Translations under genes and position numbers: made by a program | NCBI GenBank assembly: GCA_021613375.1 | Contig: CM038703.1 | Location: 19,772,194-19,836,193 of the forward strand | Source of the DNA: Megaleporinus macrocephalus | Lineage: Eukaryota > Chordata > Actinopteri > Characiformes > Anostomidae | Direction: 5' to 3' | DNA: 64,000 nucleotides | Shown here: positions 24,381 to 34,620 of the stretch, piece after piece | How the letters are laid out: every line of letters begins with the position of its first letter | How positions within the stretch are numbered: the stretch's first letter is position 1 | The notes under the pieces: model-generated | What the model saw: the letters and a program-made list of their open reading frames with translations, nothing else | Told to the model about the DNA's origin: nothing | Database searches by the model: none

Positions 24381-26911
24381 AACTTTTTCACAAGATTAAA
24401 AAAGGAGGAAATTGTATGATACATCGGATTTCAGTTGATGTAAGAACGACAACATTACCAAACTAGAAAAGAGCATTTTCTGAAGAAGAACTTTTAAAAC
24501 AAACGTTTTGTTTTGGAACCCCAGTTTCCAACTCACTAGGCATTATGCAAGTAGATTTATATTTATATCTAATTCCCTTAACAATATATGAATTATCTAT
24601 ATATTTATTGAATAATGTATTTATTGTGCATCTTGACTGGCAATTAAAAGAAGGAGGGGAGGTCTCTGACTGTACTTTTTAGGTGTCTTTCAGTGACCAC
24701 ATTTTTTAACACCCTACCAATCTAACTAAAGCTGAACTCAATGTGTGAATGCACACAAATGCTAATATAAACTGATATAAACAAACTATGTGTACAAAAT
24801 AAACCAGAAACCAAATGCATTTTAAAACAAAATGGATAAAGGCTTAGCGTGATCTCACTGCGTTCAGCCAATCTACTCTGTTTTCCTTTGCGTGCTATTT
24901 TATGGCGAGCCAATATTTGATGCTGCCTTAGATGAGTACTTTAGTGTGAAGATGTTAATCAAGGGCAATATAGCAAAAAACAAATTTTAGTGGTGAGTGG
25001 TGAGCACAAATCTCATTACCTTCCAAACATTACTGCCTTTATGGAAAGCCACTGTGCCAGAACGTCCAGCATGTCCCCGCTCCTATTATTACGGGCACTC
25101 AAACAACAAAATGACTGCTAGTCATTTTGATTTGAAAAAGTACTGCTCTTTTCAGTAGGTTTGAAAAAGTAGGCTACTGCTCTTTTATCACGGTAACTCT
25201 CATCCAAGCACCTGGCTATTCTATTGAAGTATCCTCAGGCCTGTTTTCAATCCATTCGAACATCTGCCATTCAGTATTATGATACATTGCGATGGATAAC
25301 CTATAACATTATTTAAAGCTAACTAAAATGCATACATTAGGGATCAGGACACTGCTCGTGTAGCCTCTGAATAGTTCCTGAATAGTTATCAATATACAGT
25401 TCTAAGAAAAGCCTCTAACAGGTGTAGAAACTTCACATTATGTGGAACATGTGTCATTTACAAAAATGCCTCCTCGACTAACCATCTGCTGAATAATTCT
25501 ATAGGGAGCTAGAACATGTTCTTTTTTTTACCTGTGCTCTAAAAAACCCATGCTGAGTCTATAGCTTTAAAAGACCAACAGTACATTGTAAGTGTTTGTG
25601 GGTGTTTGTTTCCATAGCTTGAGGAATTTCTGATGGCCTAAATTTAAGGAAAATGGACCTTCATAAAAACTGATAGCAATAATACAAAATAAGAGTACAC
25701 AAAATGTCTACACAAAGCTATTCAACATTCCAAATCATTAGAAAATGTAAATGTCCAGAACTGAATTGGTCTTTGTTGCGATAAGAAATGTTACAATAAT
25801 GAAATTTTCCCCTTTTTTGAGTAGAAATGCCAAACCGCAAGCCCTATTTTATAAGCTTTGTCAGGTCACTTCTAATATACTTTGAATTAACATAAACATG
25901 GAAGCCTAATTAAAAATAAATAATAATTTAAATATGAGCTACGTGTCACAGCAATGAAATGCCAAAAATATTGAATGTAAAAAGAAGATATTTACTTTGG
26001 TAAATATCGAGAGACTTAAATAGACATAATTAGATTTCTTGCATATGTCAAATTTGTCTAGCTTTGAAAACTTTGTAGTTTAATTAACTGAAAATAAATT
26101 GCATGAAAAGATGTACTTTTGTAATTTTGTGGCTTCTTTTTATCAATTTGACTGAAATTACAGGTGTGGTACATAATATTTTGACACAAAATATGCTTTA
26201 AAAATTACATTAGCTCTTTTTTCTGAAATGTTTTATGTCTATTTAATTTAACCACCTCCATCACTAGACGAGTCAGAACCATTAGTAACAGAAAACTGTT
26301 TACTACTGCACCTCCATTTTTGTGTAGGCAGTGTTGTGTTCAGAGTCTACATTATAATTGTTCATTCAGACTTCAAAAAGTCCTGCATGTTCCAGACGAC
26401 TTTGTACAGAACCTGAGTGCTAAAATAACAGACATTCCATGTTTATTCTTACCATAACGGTTAACTGTTTAAAGGCATAGGATGTAGAGGAAGCATTTAT
26501 ATGTCAGGGATGAATTCATGAATAAATTCAATTAAATAATTGGATGGAATGAAAATAATTACACACTAATTATGTTAATTCCAGGTCCACTTTTGTTCAC
26601 ATAGCCAACATCCTGCGTATTTGCTGATAGTGTCAGGAATTTAATCTCATAAAATTAAATATTAAGCATATCTTGAGCAGGTTTCAGTTCAACTTAAGGC
26701 ATTTTAGAACCCCGCAGCAACTTAATTTTGCAATGTGGAAATGTGTTGCAGCAGTAACAAATTTCTGGGCTTTATACAATATATATGAACACATATCCAA
26801 GTAAAACACCCCTGTAAGTGTGGTGGTAGGTTTAGTTGTAGTTCATTACACTGTACAATAATGCTGACCATCCACAAATGTGTTGCAATCTCTGTGTGGT
26901 GTCATATTTAC
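24381..26911. other. AT-rich spacer, no gene seen
   Basis: AT-rich sequence with stops in all frames. An imperfect tandem duplication of about 30 bp (tttgaaaaagta...ctgctctttt) occurs at 25131-25190. No repeat family or conserved-looking block was recognised. Confidence 0.45.
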
Positions 26912-26918
26912 AGAAAGA

Positions 26919-26962
<44 letters not shown>

Positions 26963-26963
26963 A
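26912..26963 (+). repeat. (GA)n microsatellite with 12-bp higher-order period
   Basis: Purine tract in which the unit gagagagagaaa recurs about four times, so GA dinucleotides carry a regular AAA interruption. Confidence 0.9.
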
Positions 26964-26969
26964 TGTGTG

Positions 26970-27320
26970 CCATTTTGCTTTGGGGGGAGTTGGCCCTTCT
27001 GCTCATGCACTCGTTCAAAAACCCAATCAATGAAAGAGGCTCTGAAGTGAGCATTGACAAACCCGTTATGTGTCACCAGCTTTAATGGGTTCTCATGCAC
27101 GGCGTATTCATCAAGCCAGGCCTCAGGCCTGCAGGTACAAAGCCATGCTATTCTGTAACCCAGTCACCAAGCCTCTAATTACTTTACGCAGGGGATGGCT
27201 AGAGGGAAGGAGGGGTTTAACATACGCTCTGTCACACATGTGGTGCCTGTTTACAGAGGGCTTGTATCCATCAAAATCCATACTGCCAGCAACTGATTGG
27301 CCTACATGAAATGATTTCCC
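26970..27320. promoter_or_regulatory. candidate conserved non-coding element
   Basis: Unique balanced block with cccaatcaatgaaag, cagctttaatgggtt, gcctctaattactttacg and caactgattggcc. Overlapping ORFs on both strands are short and domain-free. Confidence 0.4.
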
Positions 27321-27420
27321 ACCAAAAGAGTGACATGTGGCTAATTTTGAAATTCTACTGTCAGTAAGTTCTGTCATTCTATTAAAATGTAGCTTTTCCT
27401 AAATGGCTACATGTTTATTT

Positions 27421-27730
27421 GGTAAAAATTCTTCGTATTAGGTTCTTTGAAAAGGTTCTTCACATGCACTCATTCTGATTTACAGGAATATAAATAAGGT
27501 CTAATAAAAGATTGTTTACTGCAAAGGTTCCTTTTTGGCACCTGAAACAGTTTGTACAATTATTCTTTAGGGGCATGTTAAATTTGATGACTGTTCCACC
27601 CAGCTCTAGGACTCATGGAGGCCAACACTCGCACAGCACTCTGGTTCTTTTGGATTCCCTAAAGGACCTATCGATGGCTCGTTTTCTTAAATTAGATAAG
27701 CGAATATGAAGAACCTCTTCATATTAAGAC
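27421..27730. repeat. candidate 'ggttctt' interspersed repeat
   Basis: The left half has aggttctttgaaaaggttc and aaaggttcctttttggcac. The right half ends in gaagaacctcttcatatta, giving a loosely inverted arrangement. Related words occur at 43743-44070 and 61911-62000. It is probably an old non-autonomous DNA element; boundaries are uncertain. Confidence 0.35.
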
Positions 27731-27789
27731 TGTATGTCCCTGCCTACAGCCAGCAACCTTTATTTTTGAAGACTGGAGGGCATTACTGG

Positions 27790-28690
27790 TTGTTTTAAAA
27801 ATGCTCAGATTTGACTTGGATTGACTGGGATGCTTGGATTGACAGAGTCATCAGTGGGTTTCAAGTTTCATACATTCTCCAAAGTAAACTTCGCCACACT
27901 GTTCGCCAGATCAGAGCAGGCCACGGTAATCTCAATCCACACACTTCTTTGGCTCACATGAGCTGTTGGTTCAGGGGAATGCCACTAATGTCATCTGTGT
28001 GCTTTCGAAGAGATACCATCTCGACAACTGTGGCATCTTTGCTTTGCTAAATTGAAATAAAACAGCATTGAAGGGCAAAGGCTTTAAGGACGTCAGCTTT
28101 GTAATTTCAGCCTTATCTACAAGTGCCAGCGCCTTTTTAAATGCAGAGCGAGGGCTCTCAGAATGCGCGCCAGAGCCTTATTTTCTCCTTTCTCTCTCTC
28201 CACTCGCATTCTGGTGGCTGTCAATGGCTCATCTGCCCATTTGCACACAGACCTGAGGCGCGGCGCTCGCTGTAGGATGAATGATGATGTGCCCTCCGTC
28301 TGCGGAGGTAGACGTATATATTCTCGGGAAGGCGTACTTCCTCTGAAAAGAGCCGCTCTTCGGAAACATCAAAGGCTAGTCCTGAGAGTCCACGTTCAAA
28401 GCTTTCTGAGCTCAGTTTTAGTAAAGACCCTCGCAAGTTGATATGGGACTAACTCAGTGATTAAGGCCGTATGTTGCGCGAGTTAGGACATTTCGACAAT
28501 GCAAATCAGCCGCTTGCTACATTTTCCATTAATTCTGGTTTAAAAGACAGCTCTCGGAGTGTGTAAACAAGAAACATCTATCAAAAGCACATGCTTCCGA
28601 TCCCCAAGGAGCCAGAGAAATCAAAGCCCATATGCCACTTCAACACAATAGCTGCTTCAAGGCTTTTCAGCACTATGGACAGCACCCCCT
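27790..28690. promoter_or_regulatory. candidate conserved non-coding block
   Basis: A long unique block turns GC-richer at 28120-28340 (gcgcgccagagcc, aggcgcggcgctcgctg). Motifs include tgctaaattgaaataaaac, tttgtaatttcagcc, gatgaatgatgatgtg and ccattaattctgg. Several overlapping ORFs of 62-92 codons occur in different frames with no domain. A regulatory block is more likely than an exon. Confidence 0.4.
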
Positions 28691-29564
28691 CCCATTCTCT
28701 CCCCATACGGACACACACTCTTCTTAATTCTATTCAGCATTCTCGGCCTGCACTGAAAACTAGGGCTGTGTCTTCATCTGTCTCTAATCATGCTGTAATA
28801 CAGTATATAAATCATAACTCTAAGCGTGACCTTCTCAATTTAAAAGGGTTTTTATACTCAGGTGATTAAGTTTTTGTACAGGTGGAGTAGTCTACTCCTT
28901 TTACACACTGCTGTCTCAAATGCACATTAACAAATGCAGTGCTATATATTCCTGTGTGATCAATAGAATAACAGAATTCTGAAAATGAATTCTTATAGAC
29001 GTGCAGTGAAAATGGATCTCTGGGCATATATAATATATCATAAATATGTTTCTATTGTAATTTTAGGTTTTATATAGCGCTGTTGAAAAAGTTCATATTT
29101 CATGGTTTAATTTCTGTCAAAACAGAACACTAAAGAAAGCCCTATGTAATATTTTTGTTAAAACTTTAGGATACCAAGCAGAATATGTTGGGAGTTTTCT
29201 GGACAATGTCAAGCATCTTCACATATTAACATCACACATACAGGCTCAAAAAGAAAGTCCAGCTTGTTGTTGATGCAAAATTAACATTATACTGAAGCAG
29301 ATATGATGCCACTAGTATACAATTCACCCATATCCTCAGAAGACTCGTCCTTTACCAGGTTTTTTAGTTCCCTTTGAACACTTTGATTGGAAAAATCCAC
29401 ATTGATCTGAAGCTCAACCGATGTTATAAATGTTCTTTTGCACATTGCATGCAATTACATATATCCACCAGAGAGGTCTCCAAATGCTCAAATCCTACAT
29501 AGTGTTGTTTTGAATGGGGGTGCTACATTTTTTTACAGGAGCCGTTTCTGATTAGGTTGGATAC
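28691..29564. other. spacer, nothing recognised
   Basis: AT-rich; no gene. The part at 29160-29560 may be the 5' portion of the decayed transposon that follows, but no terminal repeat was found. Confidence 0.35.
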
Positions 29565-29870
29565 AGATAATCCACGGAAGGAGATCGAGTAAAAGTGAAA
29601 ACAGCAACACCTAACAACCATGCAAGACCACCAAATCTGTCCCCATTAGGTAAACAGTAAGCTTTCATTTTCGTAAGAGAGCAGAAAATGAACTACATCT
29701 GTAAAATTTAAAATATCCAAAGGTGCTTCTGTCTATTCCTCTGTTGCAAGAAGACTATGTGTCTGAAAGGACGTGATGCTCGTAAGAAGCCGGCACTGAC
29801 AAAAGAAGGCAACTTGCCAAAAAAAGAATGTTTGCTCTAAAACTTCAACACCGTACATCTGAGATGTGAA
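29565..29870 (+). mobile_element. Tc1/mariner-like transposon fragment
   Basis: A frame from 29763 reads LKGRDARKKPALTKEGN followed by a Lys-Arg-Met-Phe-Ala stretch. This fits the segment of Tc1-type transposases between the DNA-binding and catalytic domains (the usual pattern is R-(K/R)KP-L-(T/S)K-(N/E)...-FA). Upstream, 29605-29660 shares aacaaccatgcaag with the fragment at 52080, so the two may belong to one family. No terminal inverted repeats are visible. Confidence 0.55.
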
Positions 29871-30781
29871 GTAAGGTTTATGACCTGATTTGTTTGGGAT
29901 AAATTCTGCATAAAAAGCAGAAAATGCAGTCGACTTCTTAGACTGAACTTTTCAGGTGTGGATCACCGTCTCTCTGCAGATTTCTTTGAAAAACTGAAAG
30001 GAGTAAAAAAAAAAGGCAAAGGGTGCACACACTAAATTCTAAAGAGAATTATATCTTTGGTATTAAGGGTTTCGTGTGCCAAATATATGCTCGCTACTGT
30101 TTTTCTGACAATGAAAAATGAATAATTTGGACTTAGTGGTCATGGAAATTAAATAAATGAAGGGCGGGCTCAGTCAACAGTCAACTAGGAAAAAATGACG
30201 AAATGTCAGGTTCTGTTCATTCTTACAAATAAAAGTGCCATGAAGGCGTCCTTAAGGGCAATGCTCTGAAATTAATATTTGCTGAAGCATTTTGGTAAAA
30301 TAAAATGACTGAACCTTTAAAGACATGTTGCAGGTTGTATGGAAATGAAGGCCAAGCTCAGAACTATTTAAAGAACTCTTACTTTTTAGAGTGTACTCGT
30401 CTAGATAGTCTCCTTTGTATCAGTTTAAGTATCGTTAGGCATCTGCTTCCTCCTTCAGTGTTCTCACACAGTGCTGTGTGGATCTGGGTGACTTGCTCTC
30501 GACAGTGTGGGCGTCTCAATCTCCACCAGGCAGTCTGTTGAAGTCTTCGACCTTAGACTGTCGACTGGATGTACTTATGTATAGAGGATTTATGTATTAA
30601 GCAGACATGGAAAGGCATTGAGGATGGCAATTTTTTTTTTCTCGTTCTCTTTTTCTATTAAGGGAGTAAATGTTAATGCGAGCGTTGCGCTGCTCTTTTG
30701 CGATCTATCAGGTCCAACTAGGCACTGGAAATCAGAATAACTTCACATCTTCTCCTCTCGCCCATCTTGTGAGATTGGAAG
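29871..30781. other. spacer, nothing recognised
   Basis: AT-rich to balanced sequence. A poly-T run sits near 30632-30640. The 78-codon ORF at 30305-30541 has no domain. Confidence 0.4.
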
Positions 30782-30850
30782 CCCCTCTCTCTTTTTCTTT
30801 CTCTCTCCCTCACTCCCCCTCTCACTCTCTCTCTCTCTCTCTCTCTCTCA
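30782..30850 (+). repeat. CT-rich microsatellite
   Basis: An imperfect pyrimidine tract ending in a pure (CT)n run at about 30824-30849. Confidence 0.9.
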
Positions 30851-31243
30851 GTATACGCGGCACGATTGCACTTCCCTCCACAAAGCGCCTGGCTCAGGCA
30901 ACTTGCATACAAAACAGCTGACTCAATCTTCAAGCTGCATAATCAAGATAAGAGACAGAAAGAAGCGCGCACTAAAAGGCAACTGGCTTCGCGCAAGCAG
31001 CTAACAAATGATGGGAGTGTTTCAAAAAACAACATAACTCTCCTTATAGACTGCAAGGCAGTGCTTGATAGCCAGTTGCCACTGTCTGAATTCCAATGTG
31101 AGAGGGCAAGGAGACACCTGATCTCAAGCATCGTTCAGACTTGTTGCCTAAGGAGGAATAGCTGCTTTATTCTGTGAGTTCATAAAAAGAGCGATTCACA
31201 AGGTAGGGGTTTGCGTGAAACCCTGGAAAAATCAGAAAGATAT
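30851..31243. other. balanced unique sequence, function unknown
   Basis: A 103-codon plus-strand ORF (30866-31177) overlaps a 62-codon minus ORF. Neither has a recognisable domain. Some CpGs (agcgcgcac, cttcgcgcaag) hint that this flank belongs to the CpG-rich domain centred at 33 kb. Confidence 0.3.
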
Positions 31244-31283
31244 TATATATATATGTGTGTGTGTGGGTGTGGGTGTGTGGATG

Positions 31284-31329
<46 letters not shown>
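31244..31329 (+). repeat. compound (AT)n-(GT)n-(AT)n microsatellite
   Basis: A short AT run leads into gtgtgtgggtgtgggtgtgt and then about 20 AT units. Confidence 0.95.
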
Positions 31330-31330
<1 letters not shown>

Positions 31331-31380
31331 CTGGTTAACTGCTGCTAATATCTATCTGTTTTTTATCTGATATATATAAT

Positions 31381-31422
<42 letters not shown>

Positions 31423-31432
31423 GTGTGTGTGT
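31381..31432 (+). repeat. (GT)n microsatellite
   Basis: About 16 uninterrupted GT units plus flanking imperfect ones. The 69-codon minus ORF through it is not a gene. Confidence 0.95.
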
Positions 31433-31873
31433 TTGCACTGACAAGCACCAGGGAAAAGCCATATATCAAGCCAGGCAATTTATGAACAAACCGTGAATCA
31501 CATTCTGTGTCTGGAACTGATGCTTGCTGTTGTGCACCGCTCATTTGGCATTAGAATTCAAATGCGTCCATGGCTATGAACTCTCTATCGAATGAGGGTG
31601 GAGTCTTTTTGGCACACTTTCTGACACTTAGCCAGGGCGCACAGCTCACCAACACATCAAACCACAAGATAAAATGTGACCCACAACAATACAGTGTCTT
31701 TACACTGCTAGTGTGAGCCTTGAACGAAGAGAGAATAAGAAAGTTTGGCCTTTTCATTTTTTTTTCTCTTTTTCCACCCACATATCGACCTCATTCACTT
31801 TTCCTAATCCCATCAACACGACTTAGACTGTAGTAGTCTAGGTCCATCGCATCTCGCTGATTTTGTTTCCTTG
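31433..31873. other. unique sequence, nothing firm
   Basis: Balanced composition with no recognisable element. The 76-codon minus ORF at 31551-31781 has no domain. Confidence 0.35.
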
Positions 31874-32188
31874 CTACCAAAGTTTACGTAAGGGCAGCCT
31901 CTGCCTTAGTGCGCAATAAAGATGTGCAGTTGGGCGAACTCTCAGCAGTTCAAGTGAATCAAGAGCAGCAACGGCATATTGCTGGAGTGGCTTCAACAAT
32001 AGTTGGCAGCGATTCCTCTGACATCTCACAGTTTGCAGCTGTGACAGTGTGTGCTCGGGCTGTGGATCAAGCTCACGGACGACATATACGCACAACAGAA
32101 AGCCAGGATTACGCACAGCATAGCGGTGTTCCAGCGCGGTGAAGTTCAACTCGGCGTAGAGCTGAACGCTTTTGGTGCTCTTGCTCAT
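31874..32188 (-). CDS. uncertain coding candidate beside CpG island (unrecognised)
   Basis: This minus-strand frame of 104 codons begins MSKSTKSVQLYAELNFTALE. Its first half favours codons ending in G or C (agc, aag, acc, ctc, tac, gcc, gag, aac, ttc, ctg), unlike other ORFs in the window. After about 37 codons a good donor (gtcc|gtgagc; GT at 32076-32075) would allow splicing, which would make this a first coding exon ending at 32077. It lies just downstream, on the same strand, of the donors at 32374 and 33163. I recognise no family. The plus strand also has a 77-codon open frame here, so chance remains quite possible. Confidence 0.2.
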   Translation of the reverse strand: MSKSTKSVQLYAELNFTALEHRYAVRNPGFLLCVYVVRELDPQPEHTLSQLQTVRCQRNRCQLLLKPLQQYAVAALDSLELLRVRPTAHLYCALRQRLPLRKLW

Positions 32189-32371
32189 TTAAACACACCA
32201 GGCAGTCAGACTTTCAGCAGCGATGTGCACACGAAACGGCGAGCACACTAGAACTGAGTGACAGAAGCGACACATGACCATGAATGGTGAACTTAAGAAG
32301 CCACTCTAATCGCCGTCCACACTGTAACACAACATGATTTTTCCATGCATAAAATGAGACATACAGTACTC

Positions 32372-32480
32372 ACGTATCTCTCCGAAACCTCAGAGATGGA
32401 GGACGAGCAGCGCGAGCTACGTGCCGTCACAGTTTTGAATGGTTGAAGGCGAACTCTAGCGGTTAGCGGACCAGGCTGCT
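32372..32480 (-). other. candidate minus-strand first exon end (splice donor)
   Basis: On the minus strand the sequence reads gagatac|gtgagtact, a near-consensus donor with GT at 32373-32372 and the exon ending at 32374. The exon would lie in the CpG-rich island. Its start is unknown; the interval given is only illustrative. No acceptor partner was identified. Confidence 0.25.
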
Positions 32481-32580
32481 GCTGTTGCTGTCCGGGGTGC
32501 TGAAACCTTTGCTCGCGTTCTCTCTACATGTTCGCTTCGCTCGCGTTGCCTTGAAAGCACGAAGTGAATAAAGCCTCTAC

Positions 32581-32630
32581 ATACACACACGCACTCTCGC
32601 ACTCTCTCTCACACACACACACACACACGC
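32581..32630 (+). repeat. compound (CA)n/(CT)n microsatellite
   Basis: Cacacac, then a ctcgcactctctctc stretch, then about nine CA units. Confidence 0.9.
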
Positions 32631-32837
32631 CTCACCGGGGAAGCTCTTGGGGAGGGGGAGTAAGTCTGTGACGACCCCTACCCACAGCAAAGCGTTTCCC
32701 TACAAGTGGCGATTCGCTAAACGCACAATTTGAGCAAAAGTACGCGACGCTGCTGGTCACGCGTCCACAAACGCCCTGCTTCGCGTGTAGTTTTGCTCGC
32801 TTTTCGTAGCGACACCCGTCACAGCCCGTATCACCGC

Positions 32838-32845
32838 CACACACA

Positions 32846-32880
<35 letters not shown>
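32838..32880 (+). repeat. compound (CA)n-(CT)n-(CA)n microsatellite
   Basis: The layout is very similar to the tract at 32581, inside the CpG-rich island. Confidence 0.9.
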
Positions 32881-33160
32881 GTCAGCAGTAAGTTTGCCTC
32901 TATCTGAATGCCAGTAAACACACGGACACGTCTAGCAAAGTGGTGAAGAAGCGTTTTGCTGTTGGTCTGAGTACATGCAGCCTACCTAAGCCTCCTCGAG
33001 GAGAACTTACACAACGTTTCGCGCGCTCACTTCCGCGCGTGGCGTTACTAAAGCTCATTAAAAGGCGGGTTTTTCCCCCCTCCGATCGTACAGGCGCGTG
33101 CAGCAACTGCGAGGCATGGAGAGAAACATTCCCGGCTGCATTCCACAACATTTCCTACTC

Positions 33161-33297
33161 ACCTTCCTCACGAAGCGGAGCAGCAAACCCTCTGGAGTCT
33201 CGCCGGAACCGCCGAAACTGGGGGTCCCTATGTCACCATGAACACCAAGACGATTTCAAGGAGGCAGAAGACAGTTGGGTCTCAAAATCCTGGGTCT

Positions 33298-33300
<3 letters not shown>
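33161..33300 (-). other. candidate minus-strand first exon end (splice donor)
   Basis: The minus strand reads gaggaag|gtgagtagg, a close match to the MAG|GTRAGT consensus, with GT at 33162-33161 and the exon ending at 33163. The upstream 130 bases are CpG-rich. This donor and the one at 32374 could be alternative first exons of one transcript. The start is not determined. Confidence 0.3.
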
Positions 33301-33334
<34 letters not shown>

Positions 33335-33397
33335 CGCTCGCTCGCTTTTTCTCGCTCTCTCGCTCGCGCTCGCGCTCTCTCTCTCTCTTTCTCTCTA
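33301..33397 (+). repeat. (CT)n / (CGCT)n microsatellite
   Basis: About 15 CT units lead into cgctcgctcgctcgct and mixed CG/CT. The 179-codon ORF 32940-33479 and two smaller ORFs owe much of their length to this tract. Confidence 0.95.
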
Positions 33398-33618
33398 TTT
33401 CTTGGCCTCAGAATACAAAGAGCTGCAGTTCCTCACTGCGTCAAGCGCGAACCTCAAAGATCCATTAAACAGTGAGTGATTAATTCAAGGCAGAGAGCTC
33501 TTATTGAAAGCGCTTTCACTCCGCGCCTTTATGTATTCCGAGTGGAGCACGAGTCAGGATTTTCCATTACGCCTCTACGGTGCAGTTTTGTCTGCCATAA
33601 CGGCACGTTTAACTAATT

Positions 33619-33635
33619 TCTTCTCTCTCTCTCTT

Positions 33636-33671
<36 letters not shown>

Positions 33672-33681
33672 TCTCTTTCTT
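33619..33681 (+). repeat. (CT)n microsatellite
   Basis: Pyrimidine tract, mostly CT units. Confidence 0.95.
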
Positions 33682-33710
33682 TTCGGCGCTTTTATTACTT
33701 TAGCGACGGC

Positions 33711-33733
33711 GCTGGCTGGCTGGCTGGCTGGCT
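33711..33733 (+). repeat. (GGCT)n microsatellite
   Basis: Between five and six tandem units of gctg. Confidence 0.9.
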
Positions 33734-34239
33734 ACAAGAGTACTCTGCGAAAGCACACTGATCCAGAAGTCCACTTGGGGCGAAGTTAAATCTCATAACA
33801 AGATTGTTTGTCACCGCAAGGCTATAAATGGTGTGGGTTCAACACAGAGGGCTGGAGGGTAATTGCAAATCCCTCTGTTACTGTGTAGCACGTGTGCACA
33901 CTTTACCTTTTAAAAAACATTTTAACACACTGCTCTGTACACACTGGGAAAGGAAACATGAGCCACGGCGACTCAGAAATGTATGAAAAAGTAGTTATGG
34001 AGTCTGCAACCTTAAACAAAACAGCTCTCCGTGGCTTTTTTACTAAAGGCACTGGTCATATATAGAGGTATTTCAATAAAAGGTTATCTGCATTGTTAGA
34101 TTATAACCTTATAACACTGCTGTTCATCAACATACAAACAATGAAAACGTATTTTTTTTTAAAAAACATACCATGATATCACGGCCCGAGTGTGTATCTT
34201 AAATTTTTCCTAAAGGAAACGTGTGCATTTGTGCCTGAG
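33734..34239. other. spacer, nothing recognised
   Basis: AT-rich. A tataaat word occurs at 33823-33829 with no supporting context. Confidence 0.4.
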
Positions 34240-34620
34240 TTCAAAATACAGGGTCCTGAAGGGTCCACAAACCCATACTTAAAATTTTGCACACCTGGAA
34301 TGTCTCAAAATCTAATCCTGTTGGGATATATGCCGTCCGTTACAAATTAATTTACAAAATACAAATTAATGGAAAAGTTATTTTAAGTTTTTTCTGCTTC
34401 TCCCATATTCAGCCACTGTGTTTGGTATTCTTAACTAACTAGAGATGCCACTAACCTGGTTTGCCTCAGGGAGGCGCTGTAGCAAGTTAATTCACCCAGT
34501 TTGTGCTTCATAGTCTAGCAACTGTAACTATGCCCAGGATATCTCTGAAAGCTTTAAAATGTGCTGTAACATATATCAAAATCTAACATTTTCTAAGAGC
34601 CTGCAGGAAAAAGTATAATT
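34240..34620 (+). repeat. diverged interspersed repeat, copy 2 of a pair
   Basis: It shares ordered words with 24045-24380: gggtcctgaagggtcc, tgtctcaaaatctaa (34302-34316), cactaacctgg and gcctcaggg, then aactgtaac and cccaggatatctctgaaa. The family was not recognised. Confidence 0.4.

Larger units (their letters stand above)
32375..33420. promoter_or_regulatory. CpG-rich island, candidate promoter
   Basis: CpG dinucleotides are frequent across this kilobase (for example gcgacg near 32744, tttcgcgcgctcacttccgcg near 33018, and 33170-33230), while most of the window is CpG-poor. Two minus-strand splice donors lie within it. Interspersed (CA)n and (CT)n tracts break it up. This is the best candidate promoter in the window. 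No TATA box or transcription start can be fixed. A TATA-like tataaat at 33823-33829 lies outside it and is probably incidental. Confidence 0.45.

Noticed and set aside
32940..33479. 179-codon ORF over the CpG-rich island
   Set aside because: Its length depends on the stop-free (CT)n/(CGCT)n tract, and two other frames are also open there. No homologous domain was recognised. The splice-donor evidence on the minus strand is the better lead.
33823..33829. TATA box at tataaat
   Set aside because: It lies outside the CpG-rich island in AT-rich sequence, with no initiator, ORF or donor downstream on that strand that would support it.
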